Assembly: GCA_003248805.1 (NCBI GenBank)
Contig: QFQY01000010.1
Location: forward strand, 1 to 64,000
Length of the DNA: 64,000 nucleotides
Origin: Chelatococcus sp.
GTDB lineage: Bacteria; Pseudomonadota; Alphaproteobacteria; Rhizobiales; Beijerinckiaceae
Direction of reading: 5' to 3'
In this document: one piece after another, positions 15,869 through 23,523 of the stretch
Layout: the number at the start of each line of letters is the position of its first letter
How positions within the stretch are numbered: the stretch's first letter is position 1
Position numbers and translations under genes: made by a program
Notes under the pieces: model-generated
Databases searched by the model: none
Seen by the model: the letters and a program-made list of their open reading frames with translations, nothing else
Told to the model about the DNA's origin: nothing

Positions 15869-17032
15869 ATGAAAGCTGCGGATTTCGATGGAAGCTCGAG
15901 CGGGCGGCTCGTCCTGACGGACAAGTCGCAGCCCGCCTTCGTTCCCAACCCGCTGCCGCCTGCGATCGATCTCGGCAAGGTTGCGGAGAAGCTCGCGACG
16001 GCCTCCCAACTGCTGGGCGAATTGAACGGCATCGGGCGGACCCTGACCGACCCGCTCTTGCTGATCCGCCCGCTTCAGGTTCGCGAGGCTCTGACGTCCT
16101 CCAGCATGGAGGGAACCTATACCACGCTGGACGAATTGCTTTTGGTCGATGCAGGTGGTCCCGAAACGGATTCGTCGGGAGACACCCGAGAAGTCTCCAA
16201 TTACCGGCGAGCGCTCGCCACGGCGATCGAGAGCCTCGACACGCTTCCGCTCTCGCTGCGGACTTTACGCGATGCCCATCGGACTCTCCTCGAGGGCGTG
16301 AGGCGACATCGCGGGATGTCCGCAAGGCCGGGCGAATTCAAGACCCATCAGAACTTCATCGGCGCCCGCGAGATCGAGACCGCACGCTTCGTGCCACCGC
16401 CGCCTGCGGAGGCTCTGCAGTGTCTCAGCGACCTCGAAAAATACATTCACCGTGACTATCGGGGAGGGATTCCGGACCTGATCGATTCGGCGCTGATCCA
16501 TTATCAATTCGAAACGATCCATCCCTTCGCCGACGGCAACGGGCGTGTCGGCCGGATGCTGATCCCTCTGCATCTTTTCGTGCGTGGCGCCTTGCGGGAG
16601 CCGATCCTCTACCTCAGCCCGAGCCTGGAACAGCGGAAGGACGAGTATATCGACCGCATGTTTGCCGTATCGCAGCGGGGCGCCTGGCTGGATTGGATCG
16701 CCTTCTTTCTGAGTGTCGTTTCAGATGCGTGTGGGAGCGCTATCGCAACGGCCGACGCCCTGCTCGCCTTGCAGCGTGACTACCGCAGCCGTGCCACGGG
16801 CGCGGGGCGATCCTCGAACCTCCTGGCCATCATCGACCACCTGTTCCGAACCCAGATCGTGACCATTCCGTCTGTCGCGGCTCTGCTCAGCGTTCAATAC
16901 CGCTCGGCGCAACTGAACATCGAAGCCTTGGTCTCCGTCGGCATTCTCGCTGAGATCGAAGGCACCTCGAACCCGAAATACTTCGTCGCGCGCGAAATCC
17001 GCGACGTGATCAACAAGAGCCTGATGCACTGA
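15869..17032 (+). CDS. Fic-domain protein (probable AMP-transferase) between glyQ and glyS
   Basis: 387-residue Fic protein with the usual order: Fic_N region, Fic core, and a C-terminal winged-helix-like region (about residues 320-387). The catalytic motif is complete: IHPFADGNGRVGR with H218, so it can probably transfer AMP or another nucleotide moiety. The N-terminal SSSMEG (E81) matches the inhibitory [S/T]xxxE[G/N] helix of class II Fic proteins, so activity is likely self-restrained. ATG 15869 is preferred to TTG 15860. The stop TGA shares its A with the glyS ATG, so glyS translation is probably coupled. Three sampled 60-base rows give about 57% GC by hand count, lower than glyQ, suggesting acquisition. 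A palindromic operator candidate precedes it. The target protein is unknown. Confidence 0.93.
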   Translation: MKAADFDGSSSGRLVLTDKSQPAFVPNPLPPAIDLGKVAEKLATASQLLGELNGIGRTLTDPLLLIRPLQVREALTSSSMEGTYTTLDELLLVDAGGPETDSSGDTREVSNYRRALATAIESLDTLPLSLRTLRDAHRTLLEGVRRHRGMSARPGEFKTHQNFIGAREIETARFVPPPPAEALQCLSDLEKYIHRDYRGGIPDLIDSALIHYQFETIHPFADGNGRVGRMLIPLHLFVRGALREPILYLSPSLEQRKDEYIDRMFAVSQRGAWLDWIAFFLSVVSDACGSAIATADALLALQRDYRSRATGAGRSSNLLAIIDHLFRTQIVTIPSVAALLSVQYRSAQLNIEALVSVGILAEIEGTSNPKYFVAREIRDVINKSLMH

Positions 17033-19623
17033 TGCCTGATCTCCTGCTCGAACTCTTCTCGGAAGAGATTCCCGCCCGCATGCAGCGCAAGGCGGCGGAC
17101 GACCTCAAGAAGCTGGTCACCGATGCGCTGGTCGAGCGCGGCCTCGTCTATGAGGGCGCCAAGGCCTTCGCCACGCCGCGTCGGCTGGCGCTGCATGTCG
17201 CCGGCCTGCCGGTGCGTGGCCGCGACGTGCGCGAGGAGCGCAAGGGCCCGCGCGTCGGCGCGCCGGAGGCCGCGATCCAGGGCTTCCTCAAGGCGGCCGG
17301 GCTGGCCTCGCTCGACCAGGCGACCCTCGTCAGCGATCCGAAGAAGGGCGATTCCTACGTCGCCGTCATCGAGAAGCCGGGCCAGGAGACCGTGAAGGCG
17401 ATCGCCGAGATCGTGCCCGCGGTGATCCGGTCCTTCCCCTGGCCGAAGTCGATGCGCTGGGGCAAGGCCTCGGCCGCAGGCAGCAGCCTGCGCTGGGTGC
17501 GCCCGCTGCATTCGATCCTGTGTACCTTCGGGGCCGAGACGGAGGAGCCGGAGGTCGTCTCCTTCGAGGTCGACGGCATCGTCTCGGGCAACGTCACCTA
17601 CGGCCATCGCTTCCACGCGCCGCAGGCTTTGCCCGTGAAGCGTTTCGACGACTATGTCGCCGCGCTGGAGAAGGCGAAGGTCGTGCTCGACGCGGACCGC
17701 CGCAAGGAGATCATCCTCCACGACGCCAGGAATCTCGCCTTCGCGCAGGGGCTCGAACTGGTCGAGGACGAGGGGCTGCTGGAAGAGGTCGCCGGCCTCG
17801 TCGAATGGCCGGTCGTGCTGATGGGGTCCTTCGAGGAACGCTTCCTCGAGATTCCGGGCGAGGCGATCCGCGCCACCATCCGCGCCAACCAGAAATGCTT
17901 CGTGCTGAGGCGGCCGGCAGGCGCGACGGCAGAACCCTTCCCCCTCGTGGGGAAGGGCAGGGATGGGGGGCGGACGACTGGGTCCGACGCTCACCAAGCG
18001 GAACGCCCCCCCTCTCCAACTCTCCCCCACGAGGGGGGAGAGGGCGCGCCGAGGCTCGCCAACAAATTCATTCTCGTATCCAACCTCGTGGCCAGCGACG
18101 GCGGCACGGCGATCACGGCCGGCAACGGCCGCGTCGTGCGCGCGCGCCTCTCCGACGCCGCCTATTTCTTCGCGACCGACAAGGGCTCGCTGCCCGATCT
18201 CGATACGCTGCGGGACAGCGCGGAGAAGCTCGGCCTCGATCTGGCTAAGCCGCTCGACCAGCGCATGGCCAAGCTCGACAAGCTCGGCGTCGTCTTCCAC
18301 GCCAAGCTCGGTACGCAAGGCGAGCGCGTGCAGCGCATCGCGGCGCTGGCGCGCGAACTGGCGCCCGTCGTCGGCGCCGATCCCGACAAGGCCGAGCGCG
18401 CCGCCAAGCTCGCCAAGGCCGACCTGCCGACCGAGATGGTCGGCGAGTTCCCGGAACTGCAGGGCCTGATGGGCCGCAAATACGCCGAGCTGCAGGGCGA
18501 GGACCCGAGCGTCGCGGCGGCCATCGAGGAGCACTACAAGCCGCTCGGCCCCTCCGACCGCGTCCCGACCGATCCGGTCTCGGTGGCGGTCGCGCTGGCC
18601 GACAAGCTCGATACTCTGGTGGGCTTCTGGTGCATCGACGAGAAGCCGACCGGGAGCAAGGATCCCTATGCGCTGCGGAGGGCGGCGCTGGGGGTGATCA
18701 GGTTGGTGGTTGAGAATGGGGTGCGGTTGGGGTTGTTTGACACTGCTATTGCTGCGCTTAAGCCGGTACTCGGCACGATGTACTACGCCAATAAAATGAC
18801 TTCGTTGGAAGCGGTCGAGGCTTTGAGCGGCCTTGGTGTACAGGACGATATCGTTGACGACGCAGCCACGCGCTTTGGTGGAAGCGTAAAAGCGATAGAT
18901 ATCTTTGAGGATATCGTCCCTGGGTACGAAGCTTGGGCTGACGCGAAAATTGCCGACCTCCTCTCCTTCTTCCACGACCGCCTGAAGGTCATGCTCCGCG
19001 ACCAGGGCGCGCGGCATGACCTGGTCGATGCCGTTCTCGCGGGCGCCCCTTCTCCCCTTGCGGGAGAAGGTGGCAGCGCGTCAGCGCTGACGGATGAGGG
19101 GTCTCGCGACGTTGCCGGCGAGGGCAGCGCGACCCCTCACCCCAGCCCTCTCCCGCAAGGGGAGAGGGGGCAGGTCGGCGCCTCGAACGACGACCTCCTC
19201 CTCATCACCCGCCGCGTCGCCGCGCTCGGGCGTTTTCTCGAGACCGAGGACGGCAGGAACCTGCTCGCCGGTTACAAGCGCGCCGCCAACATCCTGCGCG
19301 CCGAGGAGAAGAAGGACGGGGAGGGCGCCTTCGCCGGCGCCGTCGACCTTCGGATCATCGCCGAATCCGGCGGGATCGAGGAGAAGGCGCTCGCCGTCGG
19401 TCTCGACAAGGCGGCCAAGGCCGCGGCTGAGGCCGTCGCGGCGGAGGACTACGAGGGCGCCATGGCGGCGCTGGCCGAGCTGCGGCCGGCCGTCGACGCC
19501 TTCTTCGACAAGGTCACGGTCAACGATCCCGACCCGGCGCTGCGCGCCAACCGCCTGAAGCTGCTCAACCAGCTGCGCGAGGCGACCCGCGCGGTCGCGG
19601 ACTTCGACCGCATCGCGGGCTGA
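17032..19623 (+). CDS. glyS: Glycine-tRNA ligase beta subunit with in-frame inserts
   Basis: 863-residue beta subunit of glycyl-tRNA synthetase, which binds tRNA. The opening MPDLLLELFSEEIPARMQRKA, then FATPRRLALHV, FPWPKSMRWG, HRFHAP, IRANQKCFVLR, LANKFILVSN, GVVFHAKLGTQGERVQRI, DKLDTLVGFW and KRAANIL are all GlyS signatures. It is far longer than the roughly 690-720 residues usual for the subunit. The excess lies in three places: residues about 302-338 and 672-713 are translated palindromic repeats (PFPLVGKGRDGG..., PSPLAGEGGSAS...), and about 553-643 contain an expanded segment with atypical composition. The frame is open throughout. ATG 17032 overlaps the Fic stop. Whether the inserts are tolerated as loops is inference. 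Confidence 0.95.
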   Translation: MPDLLLELFSEEIPARMQRKAADDLKKLVTDALVERGLVYEGAKAFATPRRLALHVAGLPVRGRDVREERKGPRVGAPEAAIQGFLKAAGLASLDQATLVSDPKKGDSYVAVIEKPGQETVKAIAEIVPAVIRSFPWPKSMRWGKASAAGSSLRWVRPLHSILCTFGAETEEPEVVSFEVDGIVSGNVTYGHRFHAPQALPVKRFDDYVAALEKAKVVLDADRRKEIILHDARNLAFAQGLELVEDEGLLEEVAGLVEWPVVLMGSFEERFLEIPGEAIRATIRANQKCFVLRRPAGATAEPFPLVGKGRDGGRTTGSDAHQAERPPSPTLPHEGGEGAPRLANKFILVSNLVASDGGTAITAGNGRVVRARLSDAAYFFATDKGSLPDLDTLRDSAEKLGLDLAKPLDQRMAKLDKLGVVFHAKLGTQGERVQRIAALARELAPVVGADPDKAERAAKLAKADLPTEMVGEFPELQGLMGRKYAELQGEDPSVAAAIEEHYKPLGPSDRVPTDPVSVAVALADKLDTLVGFWCIDEKPTGSKDPYALRRAALGVIRLVVENGVRLGLFDTAIAALKPVLGTMYYANKMTSLEAVEALSGLGVQDDIVDDAATRFGGSVKAIDIFEDIVPGYEAWADAKIADLLSFFHDRLKVMLRDQGARHDLVDAVLAGAPSPLAGEGGSASALTDEGSRDVAGEGSATPHPSPLPQGERGQVGASNDDLLLITRRVAALGRFLETEDGRNLLAGYKRAANILRAEEKKDGEGAFAGAVDLRIIAESGGIEEKALAVGLDKAAKAAAEAVAAEDYEGAMAALAELRPAVDAFFDKVTVNDPDPALRANRLKLLNQLREATRAVADFDRIAG
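17935..18044. repeat. In-frame palindromic element 1 inside glyS
   Basis: Imperfect inverted repeat of about 110 bases inside the glyS coding frame. The left arm (17935-17973) contains ccttccccctcgtgggg and the right arm (18003-18044) contains ccccacgaggggggag. It encodes about 37 residues (PFPLVGKGRDGG to PTLPHEGGEG) between IRANQKCFVLR and LANKFILVSN, which are close together in other GlyS proteins. No stop and no frame change. Confidence 0.8.
19046..19170. repeat. In-frame palindromic element 2 inside glyS
   Basis: Imperfect inverted repeat of about 125 bases in the glyS frame. The left end reads ccccttctccccttgcggg and the right end is its near reverse complement. It encodes about 41 residues (PSPLAGEGGSASALTDEG to SPLPQGERG) between HDLVDAVLA and DDLLLITRRVAALGRFL, adjacent in other GlyS proteins. 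Its arms resemble the intergenic element just after glyS. Confidence 0.82.
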
Positions 19624-19640
19624 GCCCCTGACGCGCAAAA

Positions 19641-19805
19641 CGCGGGGAACCCCTCTCCCATAGGGAGAGGGGCAGGGGTGAGGGGTCGGCCGTTTGACGG
19701 TGGCGTGAGCCCTGCCCGGCGCAGCGGCGCGATCTGCGCTCCACTGGTCAAGGAGCCTACACCTCACCCCTGCCCCTCTCCTTACAGGAGAGGGGTTCCC
19801 CCGCG
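19641..19805. repeat. Intergenic palindromic element after glyS
   Basis: Large inverted repeat occupying about half of the 338-base gap between glyS and the next gene. The left arm begins cgcggggaacccctctcc and contains gggagaggggcaggggtgag; the right arm is its near reverse complement, ending ggttcccccgcg. It has the same arm vocabulary as element 2 inside glyS. It may also end the glyS transcript. The remainder of the gap (19806-19961) shows only GC-rich sequence and the ribosome-binding site of the small gene. Confidence 0.8.
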
Positions 19806-19961
19806 CCTGATCGTCCAAACGCATCGCTCGTCGCTAGCGAACCGCCCCAACGGAACCTCTGCCCTCCCTGCGACGTTTCGTTTGCAGGGTCGGGTGCCGC
19901 GAATGCGTCGCTGTGCCGGCTCCGGGGGGCCGGCTCACGGCCGATTTAAGAGGTTCATTTC

Positions 19962-20123
19962 ATGTCCATCCTCATTTCCCTTCTCATCACCGTTCTCGTC
20001 ATCGGCCTGGTGCTCTATCTCGTGCGCATGCTGCCGCTCGATGGCCAGATCAAGAACGTCGTCCAGATCATCGTCATCGTCATCGGCATCATTTCGCTGC
20101 TGCGCTATCTCGCGGTGTTCTGA
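19962..20123 (+). CDS. Small two-helix membrane protein (Thivi_2564 type)
   Basis: 53-residue membrane protein, MSILISLLITVLVIGLVLYL, then VRMLPLDGQIKN, then VVQIIVIVIGIISLLRYLAVF. Two transmembrane helices are joined by a short loop with the conserved MLPLDG..K motif of the Thivi_2564 family, a widespread group of unknown function. AAGAGG lies about 8 bases upstream of the ATG. It stands alone, with hairpins downstream. Confidence 0.8.
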   Translation: MSILISLLITVLVIGLVLYLVRMLPLDGQIKNVVQIIVIVIGIISLLRYLAVF

Positions 20124-20135
20124 GAGCGCCCGCCT

Positions 20136-20161
20136 GATGCCCGGGCGAAGACCCGGGCATC
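20136..20161. repeat. Perfect 10-bp hairpin after the small membrane gene
   Basis: gatgcccggg, six bases, then its exact reverse complement. No T-run follows. The core ATGCCCGGG also occurs in the repeat at 47486-47589, so this is probably part of a dispersed palindromic repeat rather than a simple terminator. Confidence 0.55.
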
Positions 20162-20256
20162 TCCGGCCGGAGGGTCTCGGTTCTGCGCTGCGCCCGCGCC
20201 GGGAACGACGAACCAATTGACGCCGAATCGCGCTTGCTGCACACTTCGTTAGGTCC

Positions 20257-20290
20257 AAGGGCCCCGGACGTTCCGTCGCGGGGCCCTTTC
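20257..20290 (+). terminator. Hairpin with T-run ahead of the URC operon
   Basis: 9-bp GC-rich stem (aagggcccc, 14-base loop, ggggccctt) followed by ttcc. It ends 22 bases before the start codon of the URC1-like gene. It may terminate the upstream small gene, or act as a leader hairpin that attenuates or protects the URC mRNA. Confidence 0.55.
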
Positions 20291-20311
20291 CTATTGCAGG
20301 GCACGAACGCG

Positions 20312-21574
20312 ATGAACGCGCCGAACCGCACGACCCATATCCGCCTGACTTCGCATCCCGAGCCCGGCAACGCCGCCACGCGCTTCCCCATCCGATGGGG
20401 CGCGCCGACGGCGGCTGAGCGCGGGCCGATCATCGCCTCGACCACCAACCCGGCCGACCGCAACGCCATCGGCGCGCATGGCGGCTCCTATTCGGTCTAT
20501 CGCGCGCTCGCCATTTCGGCCCGCGCGATGAACCCCTCGCAGCGGCCGGACCTGACGAACACGCATCCGACGGCCGAGCTGCCGCCGCAGCCGCAATGGT
20601 TCGAGCCCGGCAAGATCGTCTCGCTCGACCCCTTCGGGCATCGCGTGGCGCAGGATTTCGGCGGCCTGATCGGCGAGGGCGTCGACATCCGCCCGACCAT
20701 CGCGGTCACCAAGGCCCGCCTCAACCTGCCGGAGATCCTGGCGGCGATGGGCGCGCATCGCCTCGCTGCCGACGGCCATATCCTCCATGCCTCGGGGGAT
20801 ATCAGCGTCACCAAGATCGCGGTCGATCCGGTGTGGTACCTGCCCGGCATCGCCGAGCGCTTCGAGACCAGCGAGACGGAGCTGCGCCGCACGCTCTTCG
20901 AGCAGACGGGAGGCATGTATCCCGAACTCGTGACGCGCCCCGACCTCAAGGTCTTCCTGCCGCCGATCGGCTCGATCACCGCCTACATCATGGGCGAGGT
21001 CTCGGCGATCACCGATCCGAAGCGCCGCGTCGCCTGCCGCGTCCATGACGAGTGCAACGGCTCGGACGTGTTCGGCTCCGACATCTGCACCTGCCGGCCC
21101 TATCTCACCCACGGCATCGAGGAATGCGTGAGGGAGGCGCAAGGCGGCGGCGTCGGGCTGATCGTCTACAACCGCAAGGAGGGCAGGGCGCTCGGCGAGG
21201 TGACGAAGTTCCTCGTCTACAACGCCCGCAAGCGCCAGGAGGGCGGGGATTCCGCCGCGACCTATTTCGAGCGTACCGAATGCGTCGCCGGCGTTCAGGA
21301 CGCCCGCTTCCAGCAGTTGATGCCCGATGTCCTGCACTGGCTCGGCGTCACGCGGATCGACCGCCTGATGTCGATGTCGAACATGAAATACGACGCCATG
21401 GTCCAGTCGGGCATCGAGATCGGCGAGCGGGTCGCGATTCCGCCGGAGCTGATTCCGCCCGATGCCTCGGTCGAGATCGAGGCCAAGAAGGCGGCGGGCT
21501 ATTATTCCCCCGAGGGAGCGCCCGGGGACAATGCGCTGAAGGCGACGGTCGGCCGCGACCTCGACAAGTTCTGA
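20312..21574 (+). CDS. URC1-like GTP cyclohydrolase II homologue (uracil catabolism)
   Basis: 420-residue GTP cyclohydrolase II homologue. The metal-binding region is CRVHDECNGSDVFGSDICTC at about residues 241-260, with the three Cys of the family, followed by GVGLIVYNRKEGRALGEVTKFLVYNAR. It is longer than riboflavin RibA (about 200 residues), with an N-terminal extension of about 200 residues, as in the URC1/URG1 subgroup. URC1 is thought to open the pyrimidine ring of a uracil derivative rather than GTP. The context supports this: URC4 follows with a 1-base overlap and upp comes next, the gene set of the URC pathway described in yeast (uracil degraded via UMP). ATG 20312 (MNAPNRTTHIRL) is chosen over an upstream frame that spans the hairpin. 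Confidence 0.92.
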   Translation: MNAPNRTTHIRLTSHPEPGNAATRFPIRWGAPTAAERGPIIASTTNPADRNAIGAHGGSYSVYRALAISARAMNPSQRPDLTNTHPTAELPPQPQWFEPGKIVSLDPFGHRVAQDFGGLIGEGVDIRPTIAVTKARLNLPEILAAMGAHRLAADGHILHASGDISVTKIAVDPVWYLPGIAERFETSETELRRTLFEQTGGMYPELVTRPDLKVFLPPIGSITAYIMGEVSAITDPKRRVACRVHDECNGSDVFGSDICTCRPYLTHGIEECVREAQGGGVGLIVYNRKEGRALGEVTKFLVYNARKRQEGGDSAATYFERTECVAGVQDARFQQLMPDVLHWLGVTRIDRLMSMSNMKYDAMVQSGIEIGERVAIPPELIPPDASVEIEAKKAAGYYSPEGAPGDNALKATVGRDLDKF

Positions 21575-22791
21575 TGCCGACCACCGATCCCGAGATCGTC
21601 CGGCCGCTGCTGAAGCCGGCGGCCGTCCGGACCCGCGCCCACGAGATGCTGGAACTCGGCCTCGCCGGGAGCCTGCTGCATTTCACGGTGGATGTCGGCC
21701 GGCTCGAGGCCTGTGCCGACTACGTCCTGGACACCATCCGCCGGAACTATCCGTCGCTGGAGATTCCCTTCCATGCGCGCTGGCGGCATTTCGTCGTCGG
21801 CGGGGAGGACCGCTGGGCGGCGCTGGACCGCAAGGCCGGCTTCGCCAGCGCGGCCGAACGGGGCCGGGCGGCCTATGACCTCGCGGTGATCAGCGTTCTG
21901 CTCGATGCCGGGGCCGGGCCGGACTGGCGCTATCGCGACGCCGCGACCGGCCGGGAGATCGGCCGCTCCGAAGGGCTGGCGCTCGCCTCGCTCGACATGT
22001 TCGCGGCCGGGCTGTTCGCGAGCGACCCTGCCGCGCCGCTGCACGCCGATGCTCCCGCGCTGAAGCGGCTCGACGCGGAGACCCTGGCCGCCGGCTTTCA
22101 GGCCGGGCCCGGCAATCCGCTGCTGGCGGTGGAGGGACGCGCGGCGCTGATGAACCGGCTCGGCGAGGAGCTGGAGCGGCAGGGCCTCGCCCGGCCGGGC
22201 GATCTGTTCGACCGCTTTCTCGAAGGCGCCGAGACCGGCACGCTGCGGGCGGCCTATATTCTCGGCGAGGTGCTGGCGACCTTCGGCGGCATCTGGCCCT
22301 CGCGCCTGACGCTGGGCGGGATTTCGCTCGGCGACACCTGGCGCCATCCGCTGATCGCGGCGGGCGAGCCCACGGCCGGGCTCGTGCCCTTCCACAAGCT
22401 CTCGCAATGGCTGAGCTATTCCCTGATCGAGCCGCTGCAATGGGCGGGGATCGAGGTCGTCGACATCGACGATCTCACCGGCCTGCCGGAATACCGCAAT
22501 GGCGGTCTCTTTCTGGATGCGGGCGTGATCTCGCTGCGCGACCCGGCCGATGCGCTCAGGGCGCACGAGGTCTCGTCCACCCTGGTCGTGGAATGGCGGG
22601 CGCTGACCGTCGCCCTGCTCGACGAGGTCGCCGCGCTGATCCGCAAGCGCCTCGGTCGGACGCCCGAGGAGTTGCCGCTCGCCAAGGTCCTGGAGGGCGG
22701 CACCTGGGCGGCCGGCCGGCGCATCGCCGGAGAGAGGCGCGAGGGCGGCGGGCCGCCCTTGACGATCGTCAGCGACGGAACGGTATTCTGA
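21574..22791 (+). CDS. URC4/Urg3 family protein (DUF1688)
   Basis: 405-residue URC4/Urg3 (DUF1688) protein. URC4 is required for uracil catabolism in Lachancea kluyveri, but its reaction is not proven. Seen here: AVRTRAHEMLELGLAGSLLHFTVD, then YPSLEIPFHARWRHF, DRWAALD, GDTWRHPLI, LVPFHKLSQWLSYSLIEPLQWAGI, GLPEYRNGGLFLDAGVI and HEVSSTLVVEWRALTVALLDE, all family landmarks. No signal peptide or membrane segment, so cytosolic. The ATG shares one base with the URC1 stop (TGATG), giving translational coupling. upp starts 30 bases after its stop. Confidence 0.93.
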   Translation: MPTTDPEIVRPLLKPAAVRTRAHEMLELGLAGSLLHFTVDVGRLEACADYVLDTIRRNYPSLEIPFHARWRHFVVGGEDRWAALDRKAGFASAAERGRAAYDLAVISVLLDAGAGPDWRYRDAATGREIGRSEGLALASLDMFAAGLFASDPAAPLHADAPALKRLDAETLAAGFQAGPGNPLLAVEGRAALMNRLGEELERQGLARPGDLFDRFLEGAETGTLRAAYILGEVLATFGGIWPSRLTLGGISLGDTWRHPLIAAGEPTAGLVPFHKLSQWLSYSLIEPLQWAGIEVVDIDDLTGLPEYRNGGLFLDAGVISLRDPADALRAHEVSSTLVVEWRALTVALLDEVAALIRKRLGRTPEELPLAKVLEGGTWAAGRRIAGERREGGGPPLTIVSDGTVF

Positions 22792-22821
22792 CAGCACAAG
22801 GCAGGAAGAGGGCTGCGGTTC

Positions 22822-23463
22822 ATGAGTTCAAGTCAGGACGGCGTCACCGTCGTCGACCACCCGCTCGTACAGCACAAGCTGACATTGATGCGGGAGAAGG
22901 ATCGCTCCACCAAGAGCTTCCGCCAGCTTCTCAACGAGATCGGCATGCTGCTCTGCTATGAGGTCACGCGCGACCTGCCGACCGAGCTCGTCGAGATCGA
23001 GACGCCGCTGACGAAGTCGATGCAGCCGATCATCGCCGGCAAGAAGCTCGTCTTCGCGCCGATCCTGCGGGCCGGCGTCGGCTTCCTCGACGGCATGCTG
23101 GAACTGGTGCCGGCGGCGCGCGTCGCCCATATCGGGCTCTACCGTGATCCCCAGACGCTGCAGGCGGTCGAATATTACTTCAAGGCCCCCTCCGACATCG
23201 CCGACCGCATGATCGTGGTCATGGATCCGATGCTGGCGACCGCGAACTCCGCCGTCGCCGCCGTCGACCGCCTCAAGGAGCGCGGCGCCAGGGACCTTCG
23301 CTTCGTCTGCCTGCTCGCGGCGCCCGAGGGCATCGAGCGCCTGCGCGGCGCCCACCCCGATGTGCGCATCTGGACCGCGGCGATCGACGAAAGCCTCAAC
23401 GATCACGGCTATATCGTGCCGGGCCTCGGCGACGCCGGCGACCGCATGTTCGGTACGCGCTGA
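22822..23463 (+). CDS. upp: Uracil phosphoribosyltransferase
   Basis: 213-residue uracil phosphoribosyltransferase, which makes UMP from uracil and PRPP. It opens VTVVDHPLVQHKLTLMREKDRSTKSFR, split across the family signature, and has ILRAGVGFLDGMLELVPAARVAHIGLYRD. The PRPP-binding loop is VVMDPMLATANSAVAAVDRLKERG (about residues 132-155), and the C-terminus DHGYIVPGLGDAGDRMFGT binds uracil. ATG 22822 has AGGAAGAGG upstream. Besides salvage, it fits as the UPRT step of the URC catabolic pathway with the two genes before it. A hairpin follows the stop. Confidence 0.96.
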   Translation: MSSSQDGVTVVDHPLVQHKLTLMREKDRSTKSFRQLLNEIGMLLCYEVTRDLPTELVEIETPLTKSMQPIIAGKKLVFAPILRAGVGFLDGMLELVPAARVAHIGLYRDPQTLQAVEYYFKAPSDIADRMIVVMDPMLATANSAVAAVDRLKERGARDLRFVCLLAAPEGIERLRGAHPDVRIWTAAIDESLNDHGYIVPGLGDAGDRMFGTR

Positions 23464-23474
23464 CTGGACGAGAT

Positions 23475-23502
23475 GAAGCCCGCTCCGGGCGGAGCGGGCT
23501 TC
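23475..23502. terminator. Hairpin between upp and the convergent DUF1236 gene
   Basis: Perfect 12-bp stem (gaagcccgctcc, gggc, ggagcgggcttc) starting 12 bases after the upp stop. There is no clear T-run on either strand, but the stem is strong and placed between convergent genes, so a bidirectional transcript end is likely. Confidence 0.6.
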
Positions 23503-23523
23503 ACGAAGACGCCCAGAGAGCGC

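Noticed and set aside
17032..19623. glyS as a frameshifted or broken gene because of its length and repeats.
   Set aside because: The frame is open from start to stop and all GlyS signatures are in order in one frame, so the inserts are in frame and the gene is not a pseudogene by sequence.
20124..20311. FMN riboswitch upstream of the GTP cyclohydrolase II homologue.
   Set aside because: No FMN-element sequence is seen, and the protein belongs to the URC1 type with URC4 and upp, not to riboflavin synthesis.
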